Positions 10,290-21,854 of a stretch of 64,000 nucleotides of DNA are shown here, piece by piece. The stretch is from positions 16,864,034-16,928,033 of the forward strand of contig CM046348.1 in assembly GCA_025403435.1 (NCBI GenBank). Reading direction: 5' to 3'. The first letter of the stretch is position 1; each line of letters opens with the position of its first letter. This DNA is from Artocarpus heterophyllus (Eukaryota; Streptophyta; Magnoliopsida; Rosales; Moraceae). The notes beneath the pieces are model-generated. The model had not been told where the DNA came from, did not search any database, and worked only from the letters and a program-made list of their open reading frames with translations. Position numbers and translations under genes: made by a program.

Positions 10290-13200
10290 TGACGACTCGC
10301 CTTTTTGGGCAGTCACTTAACTTTCTTAAACTTTTATTTAAACAGTAATCTTACTTACTTAGTAAGAAAAATACTGAAATAATTTTTTTTTAAACATCCT
10401 TTAAAACGTTCTTAAAAACTGTGGCGATCTCTGTCGCCATTCAGTTGAGACCTCGCTCAACACTTGACTTTGAAACCCTTTTTAAATCGTTTCTTAAAAC
10501 TTGTTAAGAAACATTTACTAAATCGTGATTAAAACTCAACTTTATAAGAAAATAAAACATTTCATAAAATATGACTTATACTTAAAAAAATATCTTAAAA
10601 CTCTGATTATCTTAAAACTTTAAAAACACTATATCAATTAATGAAAAACCTTTCTTTTGAACAGCGGTATGAAAAAAAAACCTTTTTCTTAAAATGTTAA
10701 AAATACTATATCAAAGAGTGGATAACCTTTTCTTTGTGTAGCAGAAGCAAACTGTGGTGGTATCCATACCCAAATCTTCGCATCTGCCCTCTGCAACACC
10801 TAGCTCTTCTAACAGGTCCTATTGGTCATCCATAAACTACCTACAGCATAAAAAAACTTTTAATGAGCTTTCACTTAGTAAATTCAAACAAATTCTCACA
10901 AATCATTTAAAACATGCTTTAGAAACTTTTCTCATGAAAACCTTTTTTTAAAACATTTTTTTCATAAACGTTTTTTATAAACATTTTTCATAAAACATTT
11001 CTAAAACGTTTTTCATAAACTTTTTCATAAAACCTTTCTGTAACGTTTTTCATAAACACTTTTCATAAAATATTTAACATAAAATAATCTCAGATTGCTT
11101 TTCATAAACATCACTTATGTTTTCATAAACACTTAATATAAAACATTCCTCAGAATGTTTTCCATAGCATATAAATGTTTCATTCCATAGCATATAAATG
11201 TTTCATAATAAGGGAAACAAGTAAAATCACAACACATGTTTCTATTTATGCTCAATTATGAACTTTCATTTATGAGTGTCTTATGATCGTTCTCTTCTTA
11301 CTTTAACTTTCTATCTTTGTTCTTTAACTTTCCTTATCTTACTTTAACTTTCTATCCTTGTTCCTTATCTTTTCGTATCTTACTTTAACTTTCCTTATTT
11401 TGCTTTAGTGTTCATACTAACATCATTAATCATGAGATCATAAACATGATGCTTCCCTTGTGGAAGACTTGAGACCATCAAACATTAAGGTCATGTACCT
11501 CACATCTAGAAAGTCAAACTTTAACTTTACTTTCATTACCTCATAGCAAGGAGGCTGGTATGACACTTTCTTTTTATCTTTACGTTACCTTCTTATTAAC
11601 TTTAGTGAGCATATTAAATGCAATCACATCATATGCAAGCACACTTGCAAATCATAGCTTGTACAGTAAAATCTATTGCATAACAAATGCAACTTATAGC
11701 ATAACAAATGCAACATAAAACGCAAACACATTTTCCAAATTACAACTTGTATTCTGAAACTTATTGCATAACAAATGCATCATGAAACGCAAACACATTT
11801 TGCAAATCATAACTTGTACTCTGAAACTTATTACATAACAAATGCCACATAAAACTTATAACTTATACTGTAAAACATTATGTATTTAAAAAAAAAAATA
11901 CAAACATACTTTAAATACATTGAATATCATAACCTAAACTTTTAAAAACATTATGCATATCGCTATGCAAATAGACTTTAAACATAACAGTTGTAAATTC
12001 ATTGCAAATCTTCTTTTGTATTTTAAAACTTTTTGCATAATAAATGCAAACATACTTTAAAAGAAACTTGCATAATAATTGCAAACTCATTTACAAATGT
12101 ATACATAAATAATTTTAAAAAAATCATTTACTTCATGCTGTAGGTGAGGTTTCAACTCACCTGAACTATGCTCTAGCGTTCTCTATTCCGTTCCTATCTC
12201 ATTCCTTTTCCTTCTATCAGTCGGCTTTTGTGTCCTAATTAAATGACAACCAACTTATTAATTAACTTTCTTTATTATCAATCCACATGATTGATAATTT
12301 AACTTAAACCTTAAACATTCATTCCTTTTTAACTTAATTTGGTACCCTATCGGTTTACCCCTTTTCTTCACTTAATTTTGCAGCCCACCGAGCTACCTTT
12401 CGTTTACTTAAACATCTCTTATTAAATCTTTTGTCACACGTGACAGTTACATTACTTAACGTATTATGGAACATTTTTCGTCTACGAGCGTTATGCTAAT
12501 TTGGAGTGTTAAACTCCGTTTTAGCCATTTACCTTGAAAATGACGATTTTGCCCCTAACAGGTTTTTCGTCCACTTCTTAACTTAATAAAACTCATTACT
12601 TAACTTTAACATTTCATTACCTAAATAATACGGAAAAATTCCCACTAAGGAATGTTTCCCAACATCAAGCGTTTCGGGTCCGTTTTGGCTATTTTTCATA
12701 AAATGACCATTTTGCCCTTAATGTTTTTCTTTTCTTCTTTTCTTAACTAAACTTTAAATCCTTTAAAACTTAGCATCTACGATACTTACTACCTACAGTA
12801 GTGTAGGAAACCAACATTGTCTAGTGAAAACCTAATTTTCACATAATTTACAATTTTGGCTCGAGACACAAAAATATTTACATTTTTGCCCCCTAGAACT
12901 GAAAATAAACTTTTTAAACCATTAGTCCCCATTTTTAATGAGGAACATTTTTGCTCAAAGTACCACATTCAAAATCCTTTGAAAGAATGACATTTTTGCC
13001 CTTTAATTTTTTTTTCCAATTTTAACAAATTCTTGTAAAATTAAAATCTCACAAACGGTTGAGATTTTTGATGAACTGTTTGTGAAACTTAATAGTTTCA
13101 TCGAGATCTACAACTTTCATGCTTTAACTTTTTTGAAATTCCCACTGTACAGAGTGTTTTTGGGCATTTTTCAATTCTGCCGAGAAGAAACTTTTTCTTT

Positions 13201-14359
13201 GAATTTAGTCCTTGAGGCATTTTTATAAAAATCCATTTTTAATCAACATCTCTACCCTTACAAGGGCAGTTCCAACTCTTGTTTCAATCATTTTCATGCC
13301 CACTTATCAATTTTGCAAAATTACTACTAAAATTACAAAAAGTACTAAAATTACAAAAATAGTACTTTTTGCAAAAACTAACATTTTCAACAATTGAACC
13401 CTAAATTTTCACAAGATCAACATGCCATAATTCATGTATCTATGGGTTTTAAGCAAAACTTTGCTTGAAAGCCCACATACCCTTAAAAGGATAAAAATCA
13501 AAATAAAAATCACATAATTTCAAAACTTTAAAAATCAAAACTTACCCAAATAACACTTTGTGATTTCTAGCCTTCCAAGGCTCCTTTGAAACTCCTTCCT
13601 AGGCATCATTTTCATGCACAAACACCTTGAGTTAACTTCTCCCTTAACCCATGAAAAATCCCTTGAAAACTTGAAAAAAGTTTAGGTTTTTACCTTAAAA
13701 CTTGATGAAATTCCTTGAACTTTGCCTCTTGAACTTAATTGGGGTTATTTTGCTAAGATGTGAAGTTGAAAAATTCTTGGAGAAGTTCATCAATGGCTGC
13801 CGGTTTTGGAAAGGAAGAAGAAAGGAAATTTTTTTTTTTGGTTAAACTTGCGTTAAATGCTTCCTTATCCTTTTAGGTGACCCATCAAGTAACCCATTGA
13901 GTTACTAGGTGTCTCAATAGGATTGGGCCACCTTTCATGGCATGGTGGCCCAATGAAATCCAATTGGGTGTCCACTTTGTGGGCCTCAAAATTTACACTG
14001 TGTAATTTTTCACCACACAGTATTTTTCTTATACTGTCGGCATATTTTCTATACTACCACATCATTCCTTATTTATCCATATTCTCTAAACAATATTATT
14101 CCTATACTGTTTCAACTTAAACAGTCTAATTTTTATACTACATGACCTTAAATAGTCTAATTCTTACAATGTATTACTTTTATAGTGTAATTTTCATACT
14201 GCATAACTTTATCAGTGTACTTTTTTACACTGTATTATTCTAATACTGTATAATTTTTTATGTTATTATATAGTATTTTTCCTTAAACTGTATTTTTCGT
14301 CTTAATATAATCATTAACTTAATGCATTTTTAATGCATTAGAAATTCTTGGGTGTTACA
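10290..14359 (-). repeat. About 4-kb LTR-like repeat (solo LTR or LARD)
   Basis: On the minus strand it begins TGTAACACCCAAG, a start typical of chromovirus-type plant LTRs, and ends near AGTCGTCA, giving TG...CA ends. CTATC occurs on both flanks (10283-10287 and 14360-14364), although the left copy is two bases away from the TG. The leader interrupted by it resumes directly after. The interior has no coding frame. It is rich in AAAACATTTT- and TGCATAACAAATGCAA-like short repeats and ACCATTTTGCCC motifs. A related, more decayed copy starts near 39306. Confidence 0.45.
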
Positions 14360-14869
14360 CTATCACCCTTGCCACTGCTCTTCCTCATTGTCCCTCCTTC
14401 GCTACTTCACGTGATCACTGTTGCCTCAAGTTTAGTAAATGTTTTTTATATTAATATTTTTTTTTTTGGTCAATTGAGGTTTGTTTAGGTTTTTGTTGAT
14501 GAATTTCTTGTTAAAAATTGTTTAAAATTAGTTATAAATTATTTGTGGAATTTCTTGTAAGATTGAACTTGATTGATTTGGGTATGTTAGTTTTAGTTTT
14601 CTTTAGTTGTTTGGCTAATTAGATTTAATTTAGGTTTTACGAATGGATTTGTTAATGGAAATTGTTTGAAATTAGTTATTTTTGGTAGGAAATTGTTTCT
14701 CTTACTTTATTTTTTGATTTTTTGGATTCTTTGAAATAATTTTACTTTTACATTTTATTTAGGTTTTCAAAAAATTGTTGGATTGTTGTTAGAAATTGCT
14801 AGAACTTATTTTAAATTTTTTGTTGAACAAAATTTGATTTGATTTTGTAACAATAGATAAGAAAATGGA
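14360..14869. other. CACTA leader remainder and AT-rich intron-like stretch
   Basis: The CT-rich sequence at 14365-14430 continues the leader interrupted at 10287. The rest is T-rich and has no coding frame. Confidence 0.4.
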
Positions 14870-15535
14870 TGTATACTCATATAATGAGTGACGAATATAT
14901 ATGAGAAATAGGTTGACGATTTTCTACCTTTTGCGAAGGCTGATGTCAAAGGGAGTATAATTTGTTGTCCTCGTGTAGATTGTGGAAATATTAGAAAACA
15001 ATCATATGATAATATTAGGTTTTATTTGTATCGAACTTACCAAATATGGATATAACATGATGAGGAAGTCCTCACTTTATCATCGGCGGTGCGAGGAAAG
15101 GTCCATGTCAGACATGTTGATTACGAGATGGGGACGGTAGTAACATGGTTGACATGATAAATTATATAGAAGAAAACTTTATGCACTAGCCAAAGTTATT
15201 TAAGATGATGATAAAAGATGCAGTGACATAGTTGTATAGTAGGTGTTCGAAGTATACCAAACTATCGAGTTTGATTAGATTATAGAATTTGAAAGCATCA
15301 AATGGGTGGTCAAATTCAAGTTTCACGGGACTTTTAGAATTTTTACATGATGTGTTTCCTATTAATAATAAAGTGTCAGCAACTATATATGAGGCGAAGA
15401 AGACATTGAATATACATGGAATGGAGTAAAATAAGATATATGCTTGCTCGAATGATTTTACTGAGCTATACCAAAAAGTGTACGAAAATTTTGATGAATG
15501 CTTGGTGTATGCATTAGATTCGGTACCCTAAGAAA
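14870..15535 (+). pseudogene. Transposase-associated N-terminal domain of TNP2-type protein
   Basis: Translation fragments include FYLYRTYQIW (in PF13963-like context), then TKLSSLIRLQNLKASNGWSN (after 15256), then FPINNKVSATIYEAKKTLN and KIYACSNDF. This is the order in plant CACTA TNP2 proteins: zinc-binding transposase-associated domain, then the 'YEAKKxLxxLGMxYxKIHACxNDC' motif. Internal stops and base changes break it. The gene is cut at about 15536 by a 6.3-kb block of other repeats and resumes at 21855. Confidence 0.65.
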
Positions 15536-15691
15536 TAAATATTTTAATTTTATTTATGACATTTATAGTGAAATAAATAATAATGGGAATATTTCATGTA
15601 TTGATAGTGGTTCTCGTTGCTTTCATTATAATAATCAAGCATTTAAGCAAACATGTGGTCCATGACTAAATGAGAGGGAAGAGGCAGCAGA

Positions 15692-17342
15692 CTAAGTCAA
15701 TATTCGCTCCAAAACATCAGGCGAAACAAAAGCAGGAATACCAATCAAAGAAATAACCGCAGCTAAATTCCTCTCTAAAGCACAAAGACCCATATTGTGA
15801 GCAGCCATATTGATACTCCTAGGAACCAAGTTTACTTCGAGGAGGGCAATGGCAGCAGCAACCCTACAAGCGTCATCAAGAACCACCTTCGTTCTCCAGT
15901 CAAAGGAAAATTTTAGATTAGCAAAATGCATTATCATCTCTTGGCATTTGAATACAACAATGATAACACTGATTTTCTTATCAGCACCTAGCTTGAGGGC
16001 AGTCTTGAGGGTAGTGGCCTCACTCACTTCGGTAATGGAGGAAGGAGAATGCTCATGGAAGATCCAAAGGATATCTCCTTTAGTCTCATGCTCCACAATT
16101 GCAACACCAATAGAGTGGTTGTTTAGAGCTCCATCAACATTAATTTTTACCTAATGCGATGACTATAGAGACCACTCATGTGGGAGGCAAGGCAACGACT
16201 CATGAAACGCTTTTGAAAACTCTAAAAAAGCCTGGGCTATCGAATCTTTAATGACATTAAATCTTGGTTTTCTCTTATAAAAACCCAGCTTGTTTCTAGC
16301 CTGCCAAATACAGTTCATAGCAATCGAGGCATATAGAAGAAAATCATCAAATCATCTTTAAATGAAACACCATTGTTATGAAGACAGAAAGTGAAAAACT
16401 CTGCCATAGAGGAGATCTAAACTTGGTCAGTTCTCAATCCCCATTGTGACGTAAACCAAATGGTCCTAGGTCTTTGGCACCATAAAAAAGTTATGGCACA
16501 ATGATTCCTGCATGTCACCATAGAAAAACATAAGTCATCAATGTCCACGAAGCGCTTAAGAGTCACTCTAACTAGAAGGATATCCCAAATGACTTACCGC
16601 TAAAGGATCTAATGTCTCTGACGAAGCTTCGCTAACCACAACTTTGGCCTCTTGATTCTTGCATCAACTTGTGTAGTAAATCTTTGGCATTGATCAAGGA
16701 TGTACCTTAACTTGAATGAAAAGGCACCAAATTTCTTAGAACCCTAAATCTAGCCTTTTAGAGCTAGTAAACGAGAGGGGGATGCTCAGGATGGCATTAG
16801 CCAACCGGTGATCAAACTAAGCCCTCACAAGGTTCACATTCTAGACACCAGAAGAGACAAAAAGGCCATAAACCTTTTTAATATTTATGCCAACGCAAAA
16901 GCTATGGGCTTTGGCTTGACTTGGGGAGATTAAGCTTCCACAGTTTAGTCCAAATGTCAATGCTTCTACCATCACCAATTTTACAGCATGCCCTAGAAGA
17001 ACGCAAAGAGTTTAGATCGACCATAGCTTTCCAAAGAGGAGAATTGCTTCGCTTGGCAGTCAATTCAATTTTGTCGAGGCCTCTACCATATTTCCTAACT
17101 AGCACCCGAGCCCAAAGACTATGGTTTTCAGTAAAGAGATGCCATCTTCACTTTAGTAACATAGCCTGACTCGCATCTTTTGGTATCCTTGATCCAAGAC
17201 CCCCATAGCTTTTAGGTTGGCTTATGTCCTTCCAAGCTTTCCAACAAATAACATTTTTGCCTTCATTGATGCCCCACCAAAAATAGCACATGATGCTATC
17301 AATGGATTTTGCCATCACATTAGGAATCAGTTTAACCACCAA
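15692..17342 (-). pseudogene. LINE (non-LTR retrotransposon) 3' part: RT C-terminus, zf-RVT, RNase H
   Basis: On the minus strand, 17342-17148 reads FWWGINEGKNVICWKAW and PKSYGGLG, the end of the LINE reverse transcriptase. 17105-16902 carries the zf-RVT-like CCKIGDGRSIDIWTKLW. A segment near 16320 reads IWQARNKLGF. 16096-15692 resembles the plant LINE RNase H (RVT_3), with VLDDACRVA and VNLVPRSINMAAHNMG. Stops and frame changes separate the pieces. The upstream part is cut by the CACTA end at 17375. No poly(A) tail was seen. Confidence 0.7.
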
Positions 17343-17374
17343 ATAATGAGACAGAATTAACCGAGCAACTGATT

Positions 17375-18660
17375 CACTACAACCAACAGGGACTTTTGCG
17401 AGGAGAAAAAGTCATTGCAAAAGAAGAAATGTTGTCACAAATAATTTTTTTGTCATGACATGTCGTCACAAAAAACTAGTCGCAAATAATTCTTTTGCAA
17501 CAACTATGTCATCATATTTGTATTTGCGATGACAAATCATCACAAAAACGTTGCCATAATTATGTCGTCGAGATTGTCGTTGGTGTGAGGTGGCCAACAC
17601 TTTTAACAACAACAATTTCAAATAATGTCATCACAATACTTTGTGTTGATGCTAATCTGGCATCATTATTTGCGATGACTTTTTCAAAAAAATGTTGTCG
17701 CAAATATGTTTTTGCTCTTTTTTTTGTCATAAAAAGATTTTTATCAAAATTTTCAATATATTTTAAAATTTTTTATTAAATTTTTAATATTTTTAATAAT
17801 TGTTATTAATTTTGAATTCAAATTTTAAATGGAAATAATCAAATTATAATAATGAAATTAAAATTTAATATTAAAAGGACAATTGATAATATGTTGTTTC
17901 AATAATAAAATGAAAATCAAACAAAACATAATGTGTCGAAATATTGAACAAAGAAGAATACACAATGTAATGCCCCAAAATTTACAGCAACGTCGGTGCC
18001 ATCATCATTGTCATCAGTGGCGTCTGGAGGAGGCGAAGGATCTAAGGAACAAAAGTCGGAGGAGTCATGAGGGGTAGGAGTGGGATGCAAGGGGGCATTT
18101 GACCTATCAACTCCATCAACGTCTATTGGCTCTGGTGCATATTCTTGTTTTACTCAGACAATCTTCGCATAAAATCTTCCACATTCAACAGGCATCAAAG
18201 ATGTTCTATCTGACCAAGAGCTAAAGGTTGAACCAACACCAGAGTAAATCCTCTATTGGAGTGTAAGGTCTACTCCAGTCCTGTGTCCTCTATGTTTACC
18301 TAAGACTTGCTTCATAATTCCCTCCTTGTTAATCGTAGGTGCAGCTTAAGAGGAAACAAACTGTATCATCTAGGTCTGTTTCTCTCACTCTATCGAATTC
18401 TACACAAATAACAGTAAACACATGTTATAAATACACAGACTAATTTGAATAAGAAAAGATAATATTGAAAATTAATAATACTTACAAAAGTTTGTTGTGG
18501 ATTGAGGTAATCAAAGTCTCCCCATGATGATTCATGTCCCCCCAATTGTCTATGGCAAACATTGGCTACTGGGTCACCGTCTTGGCTTGTCCAATGATTT
18601 TAGTGTTTCAAAATAATATCTTCTTTGATAACTTTTATAACTAATTGTCATTAAAAAGAT
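17375..18660 (-). mobile_element. CACTA end with subterminal repeats, inside the LINE
   Basis: The terminus CACTACAACCAACAGGGAC is followed by an array of GTCATTGCAAAAG, TTGTCACAAATAA, GTCGCAAATA and TTTGCGATGAC units in both orientations (17395-17710). A minus-strand protein-like remnant follows (18000-18360), so this is the 3' end of a minus-oriented element. The far end was not located. The LINE reading frame stops just before the terminus, which fits insertion there. Confidence 0.6.
17990..18360 (-). pseudogene. CACTA-encoded protein remnant (C-terminal part)
   Basis: The minus strand reads IMKQVLGKHRGHRTGVDLTL near 18320-18260 and ends in an acidic tail (VDGVDRSNAPLHPTP, TDDNDDGTDV). 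A basic 'VLGxRxGHxxGxG' motif is common near the C-terminus of plant TNPA-like proteins. It is short and interrupted, so the identity is tentative. Confidence 0.35.
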
Positions 18661-18999
18661 TATTAACCTTCTTGTCGTGATGTTGGGAGAGGGATATCCG
18701 ACCATGCAAACTCTATCACTTCTGGTTGCCACGATTATTTTAATTTGTCGTCAACTTTTTCTATTTATAATAGCACGTAGTATTGGAATATTGAAATTAA
18801 TATTTATAATAAAAAACCAACTTTATTGTAAATTAGACAGACCATCACATAGATTATCCATATTGTAAATTATTTCTTTCGTTTCTTGGTTTTGTTTGAT
18901 TAGTTTCATTAGTTTTATTTTCTTTTTATTTATTTCCTTTAAATTCTATTTGCTTAAATATAGTTTGGTCATTATAGTTGTAGTAATTAACTAGTTTTA
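18661..18999. other. Intergenic or unassigned repeat sequence
   Basis: AT-rich. No domain or terminal motif recognised. Confidence 0.4.
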
Positions 19000-20065
19000 G
19001 ACTTCAATCCTCATGGGAGATGACAACCCTAAGTCGCCAATCCTATACTAAAACTTGACCCTATACGCTTGTGGATATAGGCAAAAAAAGCCTTCATCAC
19101 ACACTCTCTATGAGATGAGGAGATGTATGCAAAATCTTACACACCTTTCTTAGAAACATACACTCTTGTCAGAAGGAACCACCCGAACTTCAGTCAAAGA
19201 GATTCGCCTTAACAAGCACAATTATCTAGGAACCAATGAAGATCTAACCGAAAACCACTTTTGCCAAATGCATACTCTACACCACAACTGACTAGGAGTT
19301 CTTTTGAGAACACCATGAAAGCATTCATGGAGGTGCATGGAAAAAAACCAAAAATTTGAGACAATGTTTATGCAACTGGTGGAAGAAAACAAGGAGATCA
19401 AGAGCCAAATAGCAAAGCCAACAAGTGCCTTGGCTATTCAGGAGCACGACAAATTTCCATCTTAGGCTCAATCCAACCTGAAGAGTCAACATATGGCAAA
19501 GACCTCTAACTCTAAAACTCAAAATGTCAAGGAGGTGAAAGCCATCTCTTGTCAAAGTGGCAAAACAGTGGAACCACCATCAAAAAGCACCACCACTTTA
19601 AGCAGTAAAGAAAACACTTCAAAAGAAGAAGGAAAAAGAAGTTTCCAATACTAGAGCCACTGCTACAAGCTCTTCGATCAAGGAAGGTCCTGAAAAACCA
19701 TGGTGAGATCCTTGAACAATTGTAACAAGGAAAAATTAATCAACCATTGTTGCATATGATCAAACAAGTACCGGCTTATGCCAAGGTCATCAAGGATCTA
19801 TGCACCATCAAAAGGAGGCACCATGTCAAGAAGACTATATTTTTGACTATGTAGGTGTGTGCGATGATCAAGCAGAACTGCTTACTAGATTAGGACACAC
19901 GAATTTAGCCAAGTATTACTAGACCTAGGAACGAGTATCAACCTTATGCCTTATTTGTCTATTTTCAACTGGGATTTGGAGAGATCAAACCCATATTTAT
20001 GGTGTTACAATTGGCCGACCAATCCATCAAGAAATTGTGGGGTTCAATAGAAGTTGTTCTGGTAC
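19000..20065 (+). pseudogene. Ty3/gypsy Athila-like gag C-terminus and protease fragment
   Basis: Fragments include a segment ending VKAISCQSGKTV near 19530-19570 (compare the 'AITLRSGK' block of Athila gag). Later come QVPAYAKVIKDLCTIKRR near 19770-19820, then a protease-like stretch with LDLGTSINLMPYLSIF near 19930-19970 and LQLADQSIKKLWGSIEVVLV. This order (gag tail, 'YAKFLKDL', aspartic protease D-x-G-x-S, 'LADRS') is characteristic of Athila-type elements. Many stops. No RT or integrase follows because a long LTR-like segment begins at about 20070. Confidence 0.55.
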
Positions 20066-20069
20066 AATC

Positions 20070-21852
20070 TGTGGTCAGCATGGAGTCTAAGTTATTTAGT
20101 CTAAAATATTTATGGGCATATATAGGGTTCATATGCAAATAGATAATTTAATAGTCTAAATTATTTGGTCCACAACCTATGCATTTATTAGGGCACTTTA
20201 TATGGGAGAAGAATATAATGGGGATCTATGTTCAATTTGGGAGGCAATTTATCTTGGTCGTCAGAGCGGATTGACTTCATGGTAGACACACTGGTGTGGT
20301 AGACGTAATGGTGGTCGCACACTTGGACCTAAGGTTGAATTGATTTAATAATAATTCTGTTTCACTTTGATAATCATTTGTGTGTCCTCTTAATCCTAAA
20401 GTAGATTCATGGCTCCATCTTTGTAGCTTGTTTCTTTTTATATGCTAAAGGCAGGAGTTCTGATAAACAAAGGTTCTATTGTTGGCATGTTAGAGATGTA
20501 ACCTATATTTGATGAGAGAACAATCCACATACACAAAATCCATAGCTCTCTAACAAAGAATCAATGTTACCATTTCAAGGGCATTACTCGGGCATTGAAA
20601 AATATAATGAGGCCTCAATCATCTGGATACATACAGTAACCATATGATATTCCATTTGTATGTATTACAAAATGAATGAATTTTCCAATGGTGAAATAAT
20701 GAAACTTTGAGATAAAATAATTGGAAGGTAAAACGAAACTAAGTCCTTCATCTGACTATGGATAATCTATAGGGATACACATAATATGAAAGGTCATGGA
20801 CAAGACTTATACATCAAGAGTCTCATAATATGGTATATTATCAAGAGTGCAACTTTGGGTTTTTAGTAGAGTGACACTAAAGTTAATAATTAAACATATA
20901 ATTAATGGGGATTAATTTATATGTTATTATTGTAGCTTGATAAGATATGTCCATCGAGTCCCAATGCTCACTCATTAATTCCTTTATGAGAGATTAGGCA
21001 AATATAGATTACTACAACTAAGACAAAAGTACATACAAATCAGGTCACTAGGCCTAAAAGGACCCGTAACACAGTCCAGGATAGGACTGTTAGTAGGCAT
21101 AGGCCTACTAGGTATGGCACCACATCTGCTTGTTTTCTAGAAGAATTAATTATTTTATTAATCTAGAAAATAATTATTCAAATTGGTAGTTAGGATTTTA
21201 GATAATTAATAATTTAAATTTTGAATTTGAATAAATAGTTTAAATCCTAGCTGAATTTAAATTAAGGTTTATTATTCACAATTATTTAAATCAAATTATT
21301 AGTTGAAATAATAGAATTCTAATCTAAATTGGAATTGTTTGCATTGAAATTATCTTGGATGATGCACTCCTTACACTATGATTGGCCAATTTTTTGGAGA
21401 AAATTCTCCTTTAAGTGGCACCAACTTCAAGTCTAGGAAAGAGAAAATTTTCTCCTAATCCTGATAGACTTCCTGCTCTTCCTCTAACTTTTATAAATAG
21501 AGACCTAGGGTCTTCATTTATTCTTATACTACTAAAATACAAATTAGAGAGAAAAACTTAGATTACTTATCTTTAGTAATCTTAGTTCCTTAGCACTTGA
21601 ATGGTTGTAAGGAGTGTAGTTGTAGTGGAGATTTGTTGAGTTGTGCCCACACACAAAACAATTTAAGGAAATGAAAATCTAATAGTAGAGATTCATTATT
21701 GAAGAATTGCTCACTCAAAAATTGTGTTTCTAGTCTCCAACCAGTACTTAAATTAGATTTAATTTATTCTTTGTAGAATCATGAGTTACTTTTTTGGTGA
21801 TTAATAGAATTTTTTTAAATTTCGCTGCATTATTGAACCAATTTTTCCAACG
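20070..21852 (+). repeat. Long solo LTR-like segment with TATA box
   Basis: No coding content. A TATAAATAG box at 21492-21500 is followed by a transcript-leader-like region (CTTCATTTATTC, AATTAGAGAGAAAAAC). The 3' end, TTATTGAACCAATTTTTCCAAC, is typical of U5 ends of plant LTRs. It joins the TNP2 sequence again at about 21855. The 5' boundary (TGTGGTCAGC at 20070) and a target duplication are not certain. Confidence 0.45.
21492..21500 (+). promoter_or_regulatory. TATA box of the LTR-like segment
   Basis: TATAAATAG in a C/T-rich context about 350 bases before the 3' end of the segment, the usual place for an LTR promoter. Confidence 0.5.
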
Positions 21853-21854
21853 GT

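Noticed and set aside
10046..10348. 100-codon open frame after the CACTA terminus
   Set aside because: CT-rich leader composition, and it crosses into the inserted LTR-like repeat. Not a gene.
10283..14364. CTATC as a clean target duplication of the 4-kb repeat
   Set aside because: The left copy is two bases away from the TG terminus, so it is kept only as weak support.
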